Source: Acidiluteibacter sp963716125 (GTDB lineage Bacteria; Bacteroidota; Bacteroidia; Flavobacteriales_E; Vicingaceae). Taken from it: 64,000 nucleotides of DNA. Numbering within the stretch: position 1 is the first letter of the stretch; every line of letters begins with the position of its first letter. Location of the stretch: positions 310,001 to 374,000 of the forward strand of contig OY970294.1 of assembly GCA_963716125.1 (NCBI GenBank), in the 5' to 3' direction. This document shows, one piece after another, positions 1 to 8,491 of the stretch. The notes beneath the pieces are model-generated. The model was given only the letters and a program-made list of their open reading frames with translations, was not told the origin of the DNA and did not search any database. The position numbers and the translations under genes were made by a program.

Positions 1-1
1 A

Positions 2-253
2 AAATTATTGGATTACGAACTTTCAGCTAACAATGGAAATTGGCAATGGGCAGCAGGAACTGGCGTAGACGCAGCACCTTATTTTAGAATTTTTAATCCA
101 ACTGAACAAATCAAAAAGTTTGATAAAAACTATCAGTATATTAAAAAATGGGTAAAAGAGTTTGACACAGATGAATATCCTGAACCAATAGTAGAGCATA
201 AAATGGCAAGAGAAAGAGCTTTGGATACTTATAAAAGTGCGTTGAAAAATTGA
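2..253 (+). CDS. deoxyribodipyrimidine photolyase / cryptochrome family, C-terminal end (partial)
   Basis: Only the last ~83 residues are in the window; the frame is open at the left edge and the gene starts upstream. The visible part has the FAD-binding-domain signature of the photolyase/cryptochrome family: 'SANNGNWQWAAGTGVDAAPYFRIFNP', where the NW-QW-A-GTG-D-A-PYFRIFNP pattern lines the FAD/DNA pocket. This family repairs cyclobutane pyrimidine dimers using light, or acts as a photoreceptor. Repair enzyme and cryptochrome cannot be separated from this tail. It converges on the T9SS gene ending at 437. Confidence 0.9.
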   Translation, partial: KLLDYELSANNGNWQWAAGTGVDAAPYFRIFNPTEQIKKFDKNYQYIKKWVKEFDTDEYPEPIVEHKMARERALDTYKSALKN

Positions 254-278
254 GAGAGTTAGGGAGCTTTGTACTATA

Positions 279-387
279 TTTTGATGAAATTTGTCATTCA
301 GAGCAGCTTGTCCGCCGCAGTGACTTGTAATTCGTAGCATTTGCAAAGAATTAAACGAAGGAGGAGAGTCGAAACATAGACAAATTA
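279..387. repeat. interspersed intergenic repeat, copy 1 (interrupted)
   Basis: The ends of this stretch match a second copy at 2887-2935: TTTTGATGAAATTTGTCAT (279-297) and GTCGAAACATAGACAAATTA (368-387). The two blocks are 70 bp apart here and 10 bp apart in copy 2. Each copy lies about 50 bp past the 3' end of one of the two paralogous T9SS genes (ends 437 and 2988), so it probably travelled with the duplicated cassette. The rest of the 183-bp gap between 254 and 436 shows nothing else recognisable. Confidence 0.6.
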
Positions 388-436
388 ATATCAAATCACT
401 TCAAAATAATCATAATCCCATGATACTTTAAAAATA

Positions 437-2233
437 TCACTCTATAATTAACTTACCACTTTCTTTGATAGCACTATTTTTAATCAGACGATAAAAATAC
501 ATTCCTGCTGCAAAGTTATCTAAATTAATCTGATGAAGGTTAGATGCGCTCAATTGAGTTTTCAGTTGAACTTTTCCTAATACATCTATCAATTCAAAGT
601 TGACTTGCTCATTTTCTTCTACTGAATACTCTAAATTAACGCTGTTTTTAGCAGGATTAGGATAAATGCTAAAATTAACTAGACAATCTTTCACTTTAAT
701 TGTAATTTTTCCTCTACTTAATGAAATACAACTATCTTTTAAATTAGCAATATAAAAAATTCGATTCTCATAAAATTTTTCTTTCAGTGAATCTCCTATG
801 AAAAAAGGATCTGCGTCTATTAAATTTTTATACCAAAGTAAAGTGTCGTATGAAGTAAGTTGAGAAGGATAAATTACATTTTCTACTCCATTGCACAACT
901 CATAAACGGTATCGTAGGGATTGGACGGATTGTTAACCTCTACCATTAATGTATCTGAATAATAAAAATCACAAATGACAAAACGATAAAAAGTAGTTTC
1001 TAAAGGTTGATGGGTTGCAATTGTATCTCTGCTTAAGGTAAACCAATCAATTTGGTTGCTGCTGTATTGCCATAGTGCATTGCCACGACTGTTCTCACTT
1101 TTTAAAGTGATGGTTGTAGCTGCACAAACAGATGAATTGCTTAAACTCACATTTCCAATAGATAAATCATTAAATAACAATGTATCAATAATATTGTTGG
1201 TGGTGTCTTCATCTTTTGTCAAATGTGCATAGATTTTTAATCGATAAGCTTGTCCCATTTGTGATAAATCAATAGAATTTAGCGGAATAGTAATACTACT
1301 ATCTGGACTAAATAAACCTCCATTAAAATTTAAAGTATTATTAGAAAGGTTTTGCTGAAAGTTTTGAACTAAAATCCCATTATTAAATACTTCTGTGAAA
1401 AGTGTTAAAGTATCTTCGGTGAAGTTGATAGAATCAATACTTCTATTTTTGATGGTTAAATTCAAATAAGTACTGTCTGTAAAACAAGGTTTATTATTGA
1501 CAGAAGTTTTACTGCTAATATCAAAATCTTTTGGAATACTATCACAGTGACCTAAATACAAATTATCTATAAAATAATATGTGCCATAATAATTAAGATG
1601 AATACCTCCACCTGGTGAATATAAAGTATCAATTCCTAAGGTATCGTTAAAGTTACCCATGGTTAAATAACGTTCACCACCTTGGGCAGTATATGATAGA
1701 TTAAACTCTGTCCAATTGAGTTTATCTGTTATATAATTAGTGGGTGAAACCAACATTTGTGGGGTATAAGGAAAATTAAGATTATAATTAGATGGAGATG
1801 AAATAGCTGTATTGGACAAATAGATGCTCAATTGCCCTCTAGAAGCATGGGTCATAGAATCTGGCAAATTGACATAAATTTGTAAACAGTAAGTAGTATC
1901 CTTTATCAATGTTCGTTTTAGACGGCATTGGATATAATCTCTTTGTGCTGGTGGTGTTTTAGCTAATAAGTACATTACCAATCCAAAATAAGAGTTTCCA
2001 TGTTGAGCATGTTGGTATCCAAAAAAATTCTGAGGAACCGTCCACAAATATTGATTATAGGGGGTGTAATGTTCTCCTATTGAATTATTACCAGATGGTG
2101 AAGTCCATTGTTTTGGAAAGGTAAATCCTCCACCATAACTAATAGTATCTTCAAAACTGCCATTGGGTATTAAATTCTGTCCCCAAGAAACTTGGGAACA
2201 GAACATAATTAATATAATAATTAAATTTTTCAA
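437..2233 (-). CDS. T9SS type A sorting domain protein, jelly-roll/Ig-like (cassette copy A)
   Basis: 598-residue secreted protein. An N-terminal signal peptide ends near 'SWGQ', followed by 'NLIPNGSFEDT', the usual opening of a Bacteroidota carbohydrate-binding-like jelly-roll domain (about 20-235). Next come a CARDB/Ig-like stretch (about 250-370), a short Ig-like domain with 'CAATTITLKSEN' (about 370-445), and a type A T9SS sorting domain (last ~75 residues, 'SIYPNPAKNSVNLEYS' to 'SGKLIIE'). It would cross the outer membrane through T9SS and be attached to the surface or released. It starts 1 bp after the stop of the 2235-2732 gene, so the two are probably co-transcribed. It is paralogous over most of its length to the 2988-4796 gene, but that protein has a type B sorting domain. 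Ligand and function are unknown. Confidence 0.85.
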   Translation of the reverse strand: MKNLIIILIMFCSQVSWGQNLIPNGSFEDTISYGGGFTFPKQWTSPSGNNSIGEHYTPYNQYLWTVPQNFFGYQHAQHGNSYFGLVMYLLAKTPPAQRDYIQCRLKRTLIKDTTYCLQIYVNLPDSMTHASRGQLSIYLSNTAISSPSNYNLNFPYTPQMLVSPTNYITDKLNWTEFNLSYTAQGGERYLTMGNFNDTLGIDTLYSPGGGIHLNYYGTYYFIDNLYLGHCDSIPKDFDISSKTSVNNKPCFTDSTYLNLTIKNRSIDSINFTEDTLTLFTEVFNNGILVQNFQQNLSNNTLNFNGGLFSPDSSITIPLNSIDLSQMGQAYRLKIYAHLTKDEDTTNNIIDTLLFNDLSIGNVSLSNSSVCAATTITLKSENSRGNALWQYSSNQIDWFTLSRDTIATHQPLETTFYRFVICDFYYSDTLMVEVNNPSNPYDTVYELCNGVENVIYPSQLTSYDTLLWYKNLIDADPFFIGDSLKEKFYENRIFYIANLKDSCISLSRGKITIKVKDCLVNFSIYPNPAKNSVNLEYSVEENEQVNFELIDVLGKVQLKTQLSASNLHQINLDNFAAGMYFYRLIKNSAIKESGKLIIE

Positions 2234-2234
2234 C

Positions 2235-2732
2235 TCATTCTATAATTAACTTACCACTTTGCGTAAGAGTACTATTTTTGATTAAACGATAAAAATAAAT
2301 GCCTTCATGCAAGTTGTTTAAATTAATTTGATGCATATTGCTGTTGTTCAACTGAGTTTTCAATTGAACTTTACCTAACACATCCATCAATTCAAAACTT
2401 GCTTCCTCTTCTTCTCCTACTGAATACTCTAAATTAAGTAAATTTTTAGCAGGATTGGGATAAATTGAAAAAGAAGAATTATTTAATCCACTACCACTTC
2501 CAACACCACTACTTTTGTTAATAGAACCAATTGTATTTATTAGAGTAGTTAATTCACATGGATTCAAAATAGCTCTCTCTCCTAGAGCTTCTAAAACAAA
2601 TCGAGCTTGATATACCGCAATTCCATCATAATAAGGACATTTGCCAGCCAATTGGCGAACTGTATTGAGCTCACTACTTGTAAGAACACTATCTGCTTCC
2701 TGTTTTTTTAGAATAGGATCCATGAAGTTCAA
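2235..2732 (-). CDS. truncated paralogue: C-terminal remnant of a T9SS beta-helix protein
   Basis: 165 residues with no signal peptide. Residues ~30-65 ('CPYYDGIAVYQAR…NPCEL') and the C-terminal type A sorting domain ('SIYPNPAKNLLNLEYS' to 'SGKLIIE') match the C-terminus of the much larger gene reconstructed at 4793-9746. A T9SS signal without an export signal is not expected to work, so this is best read as the 3' remnant of a duplicated beta-helix gene whose 5' part was lost; position 2733 onward shows no homologous continuation. It keeps its place directly upstream of the jelly-roll gene, as in the intact cassette. Confidence 0.7.
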   Translation of the reverse strand: MNFMDPILKKQEADSVLTSSELNTVRQLAGKCPYYDGIAVYQARFVLEALGERAILNPCELTTLINTIGSINKSSGVGSGSGLNNSSFSIYPNPAKNLLNLEYSVGEEEEASFELMDVLGKVQLKTQLNNSNMHQINLNNLHEGIYFYRLIKNSTLTQSGKLIIE

Positions 2733-2886
2733 ATTTCATAAAAATAACTGGAAATTTTTAATTTTCTTATTTTGGAGCAACAAATCAAGGGCGTCTCGGT
2801 ACATCCTTAAAATCACAAGAAATTAAAATAACTTTTTTTAAAAGGACACTCGACGACCTTGATTTTCGGAATCAATTGAAATTGCA

Positions 2887-2935
2887 TTTTGATGAAATTT
2901 GTCATGTTGAGCGCAGTCGAAACATAGACAAATTA
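2887..2935. repeat. interspersed intergenic repeat, copy 2
   Basis: TTTTGATGAAATTTGTCAT (2887-2905) and GTCGAAACATAGACAAATTA (2916-2935) repeat the two blocks seen at 279-387, here separated by 10 bp ('GTTGAGCGCA'). The GTCAT-GTTGAGCGCAGTCGAAACAT core resembles a dispersed intergenic motif common in Bacteroidota genomes. Confidence 0.6.
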
Positions 2936-2949
2936 GTAACGTATTTTGG

Positions 2950-2978
2950 GGTCATCGTCACGAAACTTCGTGATGACC
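2950..2978. repeat. imperfect hairpin downstream of the cassette B gene
   Basis: GGTCATC-gtc-ACGAA / TTCGTGATGACC forms a 12-bp stem with a 3-nt bulge and a 2-nt loop. It lies 10 bp beyond the 3' end of the minus-strand gene ending at 2988. No T-run follows it in that direction, so it is not a standard intrinsic terminator. It may be part of the adjacent repeat. Confidence 0.45.
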
Positions 2979-2987
2979 GGAAAAAAA

Positions 2988-4796
2988 TCACCTCAAAATA
3001 ACAACACTCCCTTTATACTCCACACCATCAGCTATTACTACATAATAATAAGTGCCATCTTCTAAATTACCACCATCCCAAGGAATGTTGCCTTGCCATG
3101 CAGCAACTTCATTGCCCCAACGGTTGAATATAGTGGTGGAGATAGTTGAATCCGTAAGAATTCCATTGTCATCAGAATACAAAAAGAAATCATTGAATCC
3201 ATCTCCATTGGGAGTAAAAATATTGGGTATGTTGATAGGACAATTATCAATGGTAATAGCAACTTTTCCTTTTTCTAATGAAACACAACTATCAATCATT
3301 GACTCCAAATAGTACGTTTGATTTTGAAAAAATTGACTACTTAAGGTATCTCCTGCATAAAATGGACTTACTTCTGTTGGAGACTTATACCAATTAAAAT
3401 TTTGAACATTATTTTGTTTGGAAGGAATGATAAAACTTTCCAAGCTTTTACAAAAAAGTAAATTAATATCATTTGGTTTTGGTGGATTATTGACTTCTAC
3501 TTTTAAGGTATCTGAATAATAAAAATCACAAATAACAAAACGATAAAAAGAAGTTTGCAAAGGTTGGTGAGTAGCAATTGTATCATTGTTCAAAGTAATC
3601 CAATCCATTTGGTTGCTGCTGTATTGCCACTGTGGTTCTCCATAGCTATTTTCACTTATTAATTCTATTGTAGTGCCTGCACAAATGGAAGAATAACTTA
3701 CAATTACATTACCCAACGATAAATTATTGATTAGAATTGTATCTAACACATTATTGGTGGTATCTTCATCTGGTTTTAAACGAGCATATACTTTTATTTG
3801 ATAGGCTTGCCCCAATTGCGATAAGTTTATTGGATTTAGTTGGATAGAAATACTACTATCTTGACCCAACAAATTTCCTTTATAATTCAATGTATTATCA
3901 GCTATTTCTTGCTGAAAGCTTTGTACCACGCTTCCATTTTGCAAGATTTCTGTAAAAATAGCTAAGGTATCTATTGTAAAATCAATAGAATCTACACTGA
4001 TGTTCTTTATTTTTAAATTTAAAATTGTACTATCTGTATAACAGGGAATTTCATGGATATTAGAATTAATTGCTACGTCATAATGTTTTGGAACACTATC
4101 ACAATGGCTTAACCAGACATTATCAATGTAATAATAAGTATATTTAAAATAAGAAGATTTCCCCCCGTCTTGTAATACTAATGTATCTCCATTATTATAA
4201 GACCGAAAATTTCCCATGGTCATATATTGTTCTCCACCTTGAGCAGTATATTGAAAGTTGTACTCTAACCAATTCACTTTATCTATAATATATGTAGTAG
4301 GAGAAACAATAATCTGAGGAGTATAATTTAAAACTTCTGCGTTATTAGAACTTATAGCATTAGTTGAAAAATAAATTCCAAACTGTTTTTTAGTTGCCAT
4401 TTGACAGGAATCTGCTAGACTAATATAAAATTGTAAACAGTAGGTACTATCTTTTTTAAGAGCTTTTTTTAAATGTGCTTGTAAGTACTCTCTAAGTTTA
4501 GGTGCTCCATCAAAAACGTATATTGCTAAGCCCATATAAGCAATTCCTGATTTTGGATATTGATTTCCAACAAAATTTAATGGTACTCCTTTTGAAAAAA
4601 ACCCTCCCGGTTCTCCAATAATAGGATTGCAATTTGCAAAATAGTCAGGGCTCCCTTGGTTAGCATTTGTCCACTCTGTTGGGAAACAAGTCAATGTATC
4701 CTCAAAAGAATAATTAGGAATTAAATTTTGTCCCCAAGCAGCTTGGGGACAAAATTTAATTCCTAATAAAAAGAGTAAAATAATTAATATTCTCAT
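2988..4796 (-). CDS. T9SS type B sorting domain protein, jelly-roll/Ig-like (cassette copy B)
   Basis: 602-residue secreted protein with a signal peptide ending at 'AAWGQ', then 'NLIPNYSFEDT' and the same jelly-roll, CARDB-like and Ig-like layout as the 437-2233 protein. Long stretches are closely similar ('NWLEYNFQYTAQGGEQYMTMGNF', 'TTFYRFVICDFYYSDTL'-like). The C-terminus differs: it ends in a type B (CHU_C/gliding-motility type) sorting domain, 'NIFTPNGDGFNDFF…FNRWGNEV…WDGG…GTYYYVV'. Its start overlaps the stop of the upstream beta-helix gene by 4 bp (4793-4796), so the two are translationally coupled. It is probably an exported surface protein; the ligand is unknown. Confidence 0.87.
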   Translation of the reverse strand: MRILIILLFLLGIKFCPQAAWGQNLIPNYSFEDTLTCFPTEWTNANQGSPDYFANCNPIIGEPGGFFSKGVPLNFVGNQYPKSGIAYMGLAIYVFDGAPKLREYLQAHLKKALKKDSTYCLQFYISLADSCQMATKKQFGIYFSTNAISSNNAEVLNYTPQIIVSPTTYIIDKVNWLEYNFQYTAQGGEQYMTMGNFRSYNNGDTLVLQDGGKSSYFKYTYYYIDNVWLSHCDSVPKHYDVAINSNIHEIPCYTDSTILNLKIKNISVDSIDFTIDTLAIFTEILQNGSVVQSFQQEIADNTLNYKGNLLGQDSSISIQLNPINLSQLGQAYQIKVYARLKPDEDTTNNVLDTILINNLSLGNVIVSYSSICAGTTIELISENSYGEPQWQYSSNQMDWITLNNDTIATHQPLQTSFYRFVICDFYYSDTLKVEVNNPPKPNDINLLFCKSLESFIIPSKQNNVQNFNWYKSPTEVSPFYAGDTLSSQFFQNQTYYLESMIDSCVSLEKGKVAITIDNCPINIPNIFTPNGDGFNDFFLYSDDNGILTDSTISTTIFNRWGNEVAAWQGNIPWDGGNLEDGTYYYVVIADGVEYKGSVVILR

Positions 4797-5996
4797 TCAA
4801 TAATTAACTTACCGTTGTAGATAGCCGCATCATTTTTAATTAATCGATAGAAATAAATACCAGTTTTCATATTTTTCAATTGAATGGTATGAAAAGTAGA
4901 AGCGTCCAAACGTTCCTTAATTTGAACTTTTCCCATCACATCAATGATTTCTATATTGACAGCTTCATTTTCATTCACTTTGAAGTCAATAGTTACCACA
5001 TCCTTAGTTGGATTGGGATAAATACTAAAACTTTGGTTGATAATAAATTTATTATTGTTCTTACTATTATTCTGACCAATTACACTTTGAACTCTTTCCA
5101 CTAACTCACAAGGATTTACTATATTCCGTTCATCAAAAGCATTTAAAATATAGCGGGCTTGATAAACAGCTATGCCATCATAATAAGGACATTCTCTCGC
5201 CATAAGACGTGTTTTATCCAAATCTGTTGCACTCAGTTTTAAACCTTGCTCAAATTTTTCTACAATTGGATTCATAATAATGATGTTGGCATCAAAATTA
5301 GAATTATTTGTTGAGATGGTGTTTGTGGCATTTAATCCTAAGCTTCTGCCCATAGGTGTCAACTTCATACTATCTGCAAAATGTTTCCATAGTGTAGATG
5401 CCATTAAAGCAGAATCTTTTGCTAATCTATAAAAATTCATTTGGTTTTGATACATCAAAGCACTATCAGCAGCGTGAACCATGTACGTCTTTTTACCAAA
5501 AGAAGGATTGATAGAACTCCAATTGTTTCCACCAGACTTACTATAATTAGGAGTCGCATTTGTTTTTGGTTTACCAACTTTAGTTCTAGTAGTACAACTA
5601 TGCCCAATCGAAGTATTTCCTGTATTATCCTTAAAAAATGGATAATAATTAGGACCAAAAGTAGCATGAATATTCAATATTTGAGGATCCAAATTTCCAT
5701 TTCCACCTTGATTTTCTGTATATAAAGTACACTGAGAACCGTCAGATTTGTCTGAAAAGGTTTTGCTATAGCCATAACTTCCTTCCCATTTATTGTGGCC
5801 TGCTACAGTATTATACCCTACATCATCTAAATAACCATTATTAGCCAAAACAAAACCGTAATAATGGTCTTTCATGGTATTGTCATAGATTTCCCCACCA
5901 AAATAGTTTTCAGCAGAGAATTTTATACCAACGCCAGTATTTTCAACGTAATTGCAATTAATACCTGTATTGCCTAGATTAACACCAGTAAGTGAA
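4793..5996 (-). pseudogene. disrupted T9SS beta-helix protein, C-terminal segment (downstream of IS insertion)
   Basis: This frame stays open through the IS boundary; the first ATG is at 5875. Its opening residues (…SLTGVNLGNTGINCNYVENTG…) continue the beta-helix of the 6959-8491 segment when the IS and one 8-bp target copy are removed. It holds the end of the helix, a linker, the 'ECPYYDGIAVYQARYILNAF' motif also found in the 2235-2732 remnant, and a type A T9SS sorting domain ('SIYPNPTKDVVTIDFKV' to 'YNGKLIIE'). As it stands it has no signal peptide, so the fragment is unlikely to be secreted. It overlaps the start of the 2988-4796 gene by 4 bp. Confidence 0.8.
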
Positions 5997-6004
5997 TTAA
6001 TTAA
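5997..6004. repeat. 8-bp target site duplication, left (TTAATTAA)
   Basis: TTAATTAA directly flanks the left end of the IS and is repeated at 6963-6970. Removing the IS and one copy restores one continuous reading frame (…GIELIN-SLTGVN…), which fixes the boundary within the surrounding AATT repeats. Eight bp is the usual duplication length for the IS1595 family. Confidence 0.85.
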
Positions 6005-6962
6005 TTGAGTTAGTCATTTAATTTCTGTATGTTTATCCCTTTAAAATTGCGATTATGGAACAATTCAAAGGACAAGATATTCTAAACTTTATAAAAGAAC
6101 TTCCAAATGATGAAGCTTGTAAAGCCTATTTGGCTAAAATAAAATGGCAGGATGGATTTACTTGTAGTAAATGCGGACATACAAAAGGTTGTGAAAAAGC
6201 AGGTTATAATTATCATTGTTATGCATGTAATCATGTAGAAAGTGCCACAGCCAACACGCTTTTTCACAAAGTTAAATTTGGGTTACAAAAAGCATTTTGT
6301 GTTGTATTTGAAATGAGTACAAGTAGTAAAAGTGTTTCAAGTATACAAATGGGTAAACGATTTAGTATTCGCCAAGGAACAGCATGGTATTTTATGCAAA
6401 AAGTACGAAAATCAATGAAAAGTAGCCAAAAATACCCTTTAGATAAAATAATTCATGTGGATGAGTTTACTGTAGGAGGAAAAGAAGAAGGGAAACAAGG
6501 AAGAAGTTATGATACGAAAAAGAAAAAAGCTGTAATTGCAGTTGAATTAACTGATAACAACAAAATAAAGAGAGTATATATTCAATCAATTCCTGATTAT
6601 TCTGCAAAATCATTGACTCCAATTTTTGAAGAACATATTAGTACTTCTGCTAAAATAGTAACAGATAAATGGAGAGGTTATGAACCTTTAAAAGAAAAGT
6701 ATAATATTGAACAAATCCAAAGTAATAATGGAGCAAATTTCAAAGAATTACACATTATAATTATGCAAGTTAAATCATGGCTCAGAGCAATACCAACTCA
6801 TGTAAGTAAATGGCATATACAAGCATATTTTGATGAATTTTGCTTTAGGATTAACCGCTCACAATTTAAAACCAATATTTTTCATAAAACAATCAACAGA
6901 ATGGTCGAAAGCAAACCAATTTATCACTATCAAATAAAACAGACGCTAAGTGTGTAACTCAA
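6005..6962 (+). mobile_element. IS1595-family insertion sequence (958 bp), complete
   Basis: The element has short terminal inverted repeats starting TTGAGTTA at both ends (6005-6012; reverse complement at 6955-6962), one transposase gene and a perfect 8-bp TTAATTAA target duplication. It is inserted in the opposite orientation to the beta-helix gene it splits. The identical target copies and intact transposase suggest a fairly recent insertion. Confidence 0.88.
6055..6957 (+). CDS. IS1595-family transposase
   Basis: 300 residues. An N-terminal zinc ribbon ('CSKCGHTKGCEK…YHCYACNH', about 37-62) precedes an ISXO2-like DDE domain: 'HVDEFTVGGKEEG' (first Asp), 'IVTDKWRGYEPL' (second Asp) and 'KWHIQAYFDEFCFRINR' (third catalytic region). 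The length is normal for the small single-ORF members of the family. The gene nearly fills the element and stops 5 bp before its right end. It is unrelated in detail to the second IS1595 transposase at 41.5 kb, so the two are different subgroups. Confidence 0.92.
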   Translation: MEQFKGQDILNFIKELPNDEACKAYLAKIKWQDGFTCSKCGHTKGCEKAGYNYHCYACNHVESATANTLFHKVKFGLQKAFCVVFEMSTSSKSVSSIQMGKRFSIRQGTAWYFMQKVRKSMKSSQKYPLDKIIHVDEFTVGGKEEGKQGRSYDTKKKKAVIAVELTDNNKIKRVYIQSIPDYSAKSLTPIFEEHISTSAKIVTDKWRGYEPLKEKYNIEQIQSNNGANFKELHIIIMQVKSWLRAIPTHVSKWHIQAYFDEFCFRINRSQFKTNIFHKTINRMVESKPIYHYQIKQTLSV

Positions 6963-8491
6963 TTAATTAATTCTATACCAACAATACTCTCATTAGTTTT
7001 TGGTTGTATAGAATACTGATTGATATTGTTTTTAATTTTATTTTCAATTACTGTTGCATTACAATTAATAGCTTTTATACCCCAGCCAGGTATAGGTGGG
7101 CATGGTGGATATGGATAACAAGTACTTGGAGGTGCAGTTAAATCATTCATATCTTCAATGGTATTGTTAAGGATGTCAATGGCTGTAAAATTAGCAATTA
7201 TTCCATTTTTAGCATGTTTTATAGTATTATTGGTAATGTTAATAGGTGTTGTATAATAAGTTTGTAAATCATAGTTATCTATATAAATAGCTGCACTATT
7301 TGTATTTAACTTATTATTGTATGTATTTACTCCCACACCTTGAAACTCCAAATCCATATAAATATTATCAATAGTAACAAAAGGTGCATTGTAAATATTA
7401 AATGCTCCGGGAATATTATAGATTTCAGAAATACCTGCTACACTTAAACTACTAGCAATATTAATATTTCCTAAACTATTGTTTATACGCATAAAAGATC
7501 CACCTACACCACTATAATAATTACCTAAGAAATCCTTATTCACTCTAAAATGATCCATCTGAAAGTCAATATCCTTTGTTACTATAATGCTAGTTGAGTT
7601 ATTAATAAAAGTTTCTTCATCACTTTTTACATATTGAATAGCCGAGTTATCAGTAGTATTTTTTCCAGTTATATTAATTCCATAATGATTTTTAGCAATA
7701 CCAGGCATATAAAAATCGTTGTAAAAATCCTTGTAAGTATTAGTATATAAATAGACAGATGAATTATTTATTTCTAGATTGCCACCACTACCAAAAAATT
7801 CTACTCCGACAATACTTATTAATGGATTAGAAATATTAGAAACTTTATTATCAGTTATTTTAACAGCATTTAATGGGTAATATAAAACGTTGGTGCTACT
7901 AATTAATGGAGAAGAACATTCAATCTTAGAATTATTTAACTCAATTTCATTACTAACATTATTATTTGCTTTTACATTTAGCACTTTTTCATTTCTATCA
8001 AAATGGACATCTGAAATATAAGTAAAAGGATTGGAAGTTAATACAATTCCATTTTTGCTATTTGAGAATTTTAAATTCTCATTATTCATAAAAGGAGTGT
8101 AATTAGCAATGTATAGGCTTGAATTAGAACTGCCAGTAGCATTTACATAAATACCATCCCAAAATTTATTAGGATCACAACTTTTAATAAATCGCTGATA
8201 ATTGACATTTGTTCCTGTTATTGAAAATTCAGCACCTGAGACTACAATTTTTGCATTTTCACCCATATAAATTTTACAGTCTTTAAAATTAAAATCTTGT
8301 TCGACAATAAAAGTTCCTGCTATAAATATTTCTTTATCTCTAAATTGAGTCACAGATGTAGGACTATTAAATGTTATAATGCCTACATTGGTGGGTAAAT
8401 TATTCTTCACCCAAGCTACATTTTTATTAGGAGGGATAACATATTGAAATTGTGGTTTTGCTAGTACTTGGTCTGTTACTGGAACAACCAT
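6959..8491 (-). pseudogene. disrupted T9SS beta-helix protein, middle segment (between IS and frameshift)
   Basis: An open frame of 510 codons with a solenoid of short Asn/Ile-rich strands ('NNTIKHAKNGIIANFTAIDILNNTIEDMND') typical of right-handed parallel beta-helices. Its apparent start (ATG at 8491) is internal: the preceding residues lie in the frame of the 8427-9746 segment, and removing one T at 8483/8484 joins '…TMNLPNGC' to 'PVTDQVLAKPQFQYVIPP'. The downstream end runs into the IS and stops there by chance at 'GIELIN'. Together the three segments make 1,329 codons (1,328 residues plus stop), an exact multiple of three. Confidence 0.82.
6963..6970. repeat. 8-bp target site duplication, right (TTAATTAA)
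   Basis: Second copy of the target duplicated by the IS1595 insertion; identical to 5997-6004. Confidence 0.85.

Noticed and set aside
2950..2978. Hairpin as an intrinsic terminator for the 2988-4796 gene
   Set aside because: In the minus-strand direction the T-run lies before, not after, the hairpin, and the stem has a 3-nt bulge.
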